From assembly GCA_027604505.1 (NCBI GenBank), contig JADIIX010000235.1:1-22954 (forward strand): DNA of 22,954 bases. The letters run 5' to 3'. The notes under the pieces were generated by a model that saw only the letters and a program-made list of their open reading frames with translations, did no database searches and was not told the DNA's origin. Below, in pieces: positions 22,901 through 22,954 of this stretch (its first letter is position 1; every line of letters starts with the position of its first letter). The position numbers and the translations under genes were made by a program. Source of the DNA: Gonapodya sp. JEL0774. Lineage: Eukaryota; Monoblepharomycota; Monoblepharidomycetes; Monoblepharidales; Gonapodyaceae.

Positions 22901-22954
22901 AGGGGAAGCGAGTTTCCAGGAAGCAAGCTTGCGGTGAGAGTGGGTGGATAGCAA
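19926..22954 (-). CDS. FAT1-type very-long-chain acyl-CoA synthetase/fatty acid transporter, 5' end outside
   Basis: Activates long and very-long-chain fatty acids to CoA esters, coupled to uptake at membranes (FATP/SLC27, yeast Fat1). Eighteen phase-consistent minus-strand exons: 22927-22745, 22680-22471, 22357-22342, 22264-22223, 22105-22067, 22003-21894, 21828-21720, 21626-21599, 21517-21434, 21359-21304, 21208-21107, 21031-21020, 20953-20917, 20857-20768, 20676-20666, 20568-20489, 20371-20173 and 20080-19926, giving 520 residues. 22954-22928 is read as the end of an intron. Motifs in order: 'SPIALLNHHLR'; the AMP-binding P-loop 'YLVYTSGTTGLPKG'; 'PFFHFNAQIGI'; 'RKFSASNF'; 'KVRACGGNGVRPDIW'; 'EGYGSTEG'; 'SGDLL' with '[20 protein letters not shown]'; 'GTGRAGAAAL'; and the terminal 'VTFKHRKVELQ'. 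Family proteins are about 620-650 residues, so roughly 100 N-terminal residues with the membrane anchor are missing. Not a simple peroxisomal acyl-CoA synthetase, given the FATP-type signatures. Confidence 0.92.
20666..20676 (-). other. 11-nt micro-exon of the FAT1-like gene
   Basis: A TGG AAG GGA G, flanked by CAG on its 5' side and GTGAGT on its 3' side, supplies the W-K-G of the conserved '[10 protein letters not shown]' motif. Without it, the preceding exon (ending CG) and the next exon (starting AA AAT GTC) would be out of phase and the motif would be lost. Confidence 0.8.
21020..21031 (-). other. 12-nt micro-exon of the FAT1-like gene
   Basis: GTGATGAAAAAT, flanked by CAG and GTGAGT, encodes the D-E-K of 'FEGYYGDEKSTNKKF'. 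It aligns with the FATP-family segment between the conserved GY and KK positions. Both neighbouring exons end in phases that need this piece. Confidence 0.75.
22342..22357 (-). other. 16-nt micro-exon of the FAT1-like gene
   Basis: AGCCACCAGCGTCTAT between ACAG and GTGCGT encodes S-H-Q-R-L directly after the P-loop 'TTGLPKGTNL'. This corresponds to the family's 'SH.R' just after the AMP-binding signature. Phase agrees with both neighbours. Confidence 0.7.

Overview
The window is an intron-dense eukaryotic nuclear segment, most probably from a basidiomycete (Agaricomycetes-like) fungus. Three things support this: many short GT-AG introns (mostly 50-210 nt) with tiny exons; two enzymes of the fungal alpha-aminoadipate lysine pathway; and a TALE homeodomain gene of fungal type. 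All gene models below were spliced by hand. Junctions were accepted when GT-AG sites, reading phase and family-conserved protein sequence agreed.

Layout from left to right. (1) 1-2586, minus: the N-terminal part of the TPR subunit of transcription factor TFIIIC, with its 3' end off the left edge. (2) 2990-4794, plus: a class-I aminotransferase of the aminoadipate/aromatic type, divergent from TFIIIC across a 403-nt shared promoter. (3) 4795-5934: non-coding, with short repeats and a transposon relic. (4) 5935-6542, plus: a small secreted protein whose first intron directly follows the ATG. (5) 6844-9501, plus: an ECHDC3-like mitochondrial enoyl-CoA hydratase-family protein in nine exons, followed closely by a small cupin protein (9629-10325). 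(6) 10727-13561: two tandem paralogous secreted-protein genes. The first has lost the reading frame of its conserved C-terminus. The two are separated by repeats that look like a retrotransposon end and a transposon with inverted, repeat-rich ends. (7) 14354-15642, plus: a TALE homeobox transcription factor. (8) 16296-18307, minus: homocitrate synthase, with a consensus Gcn4-type TGACTCA site upstream. (9) 18703-19313 and 19522-19763, plus: two small genes I do not recognise. (10) 19926-22954, minus: a FAT1-type very-long-chain acyl-CoA synthetase/fatty acid transporter, cut at its 5' end by the right edge and built from at least 18 exons, three of them 11-16 nt.

Most genes are housekeeping or metabolic. 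Homocitrate synthase (first step of fungal lysine synthesis) and the aminoadipate-type aminotransferase (a later step) lie about 11.5 kb apart. The accessory part is 4.8-6.5 kb and 10.3-13.6 kb: fast-evolving secreted proteins of unknown function embedded in transposon debris. I saw no CRISPR array, rRNA, convincing tRNA or autonomous transposase.
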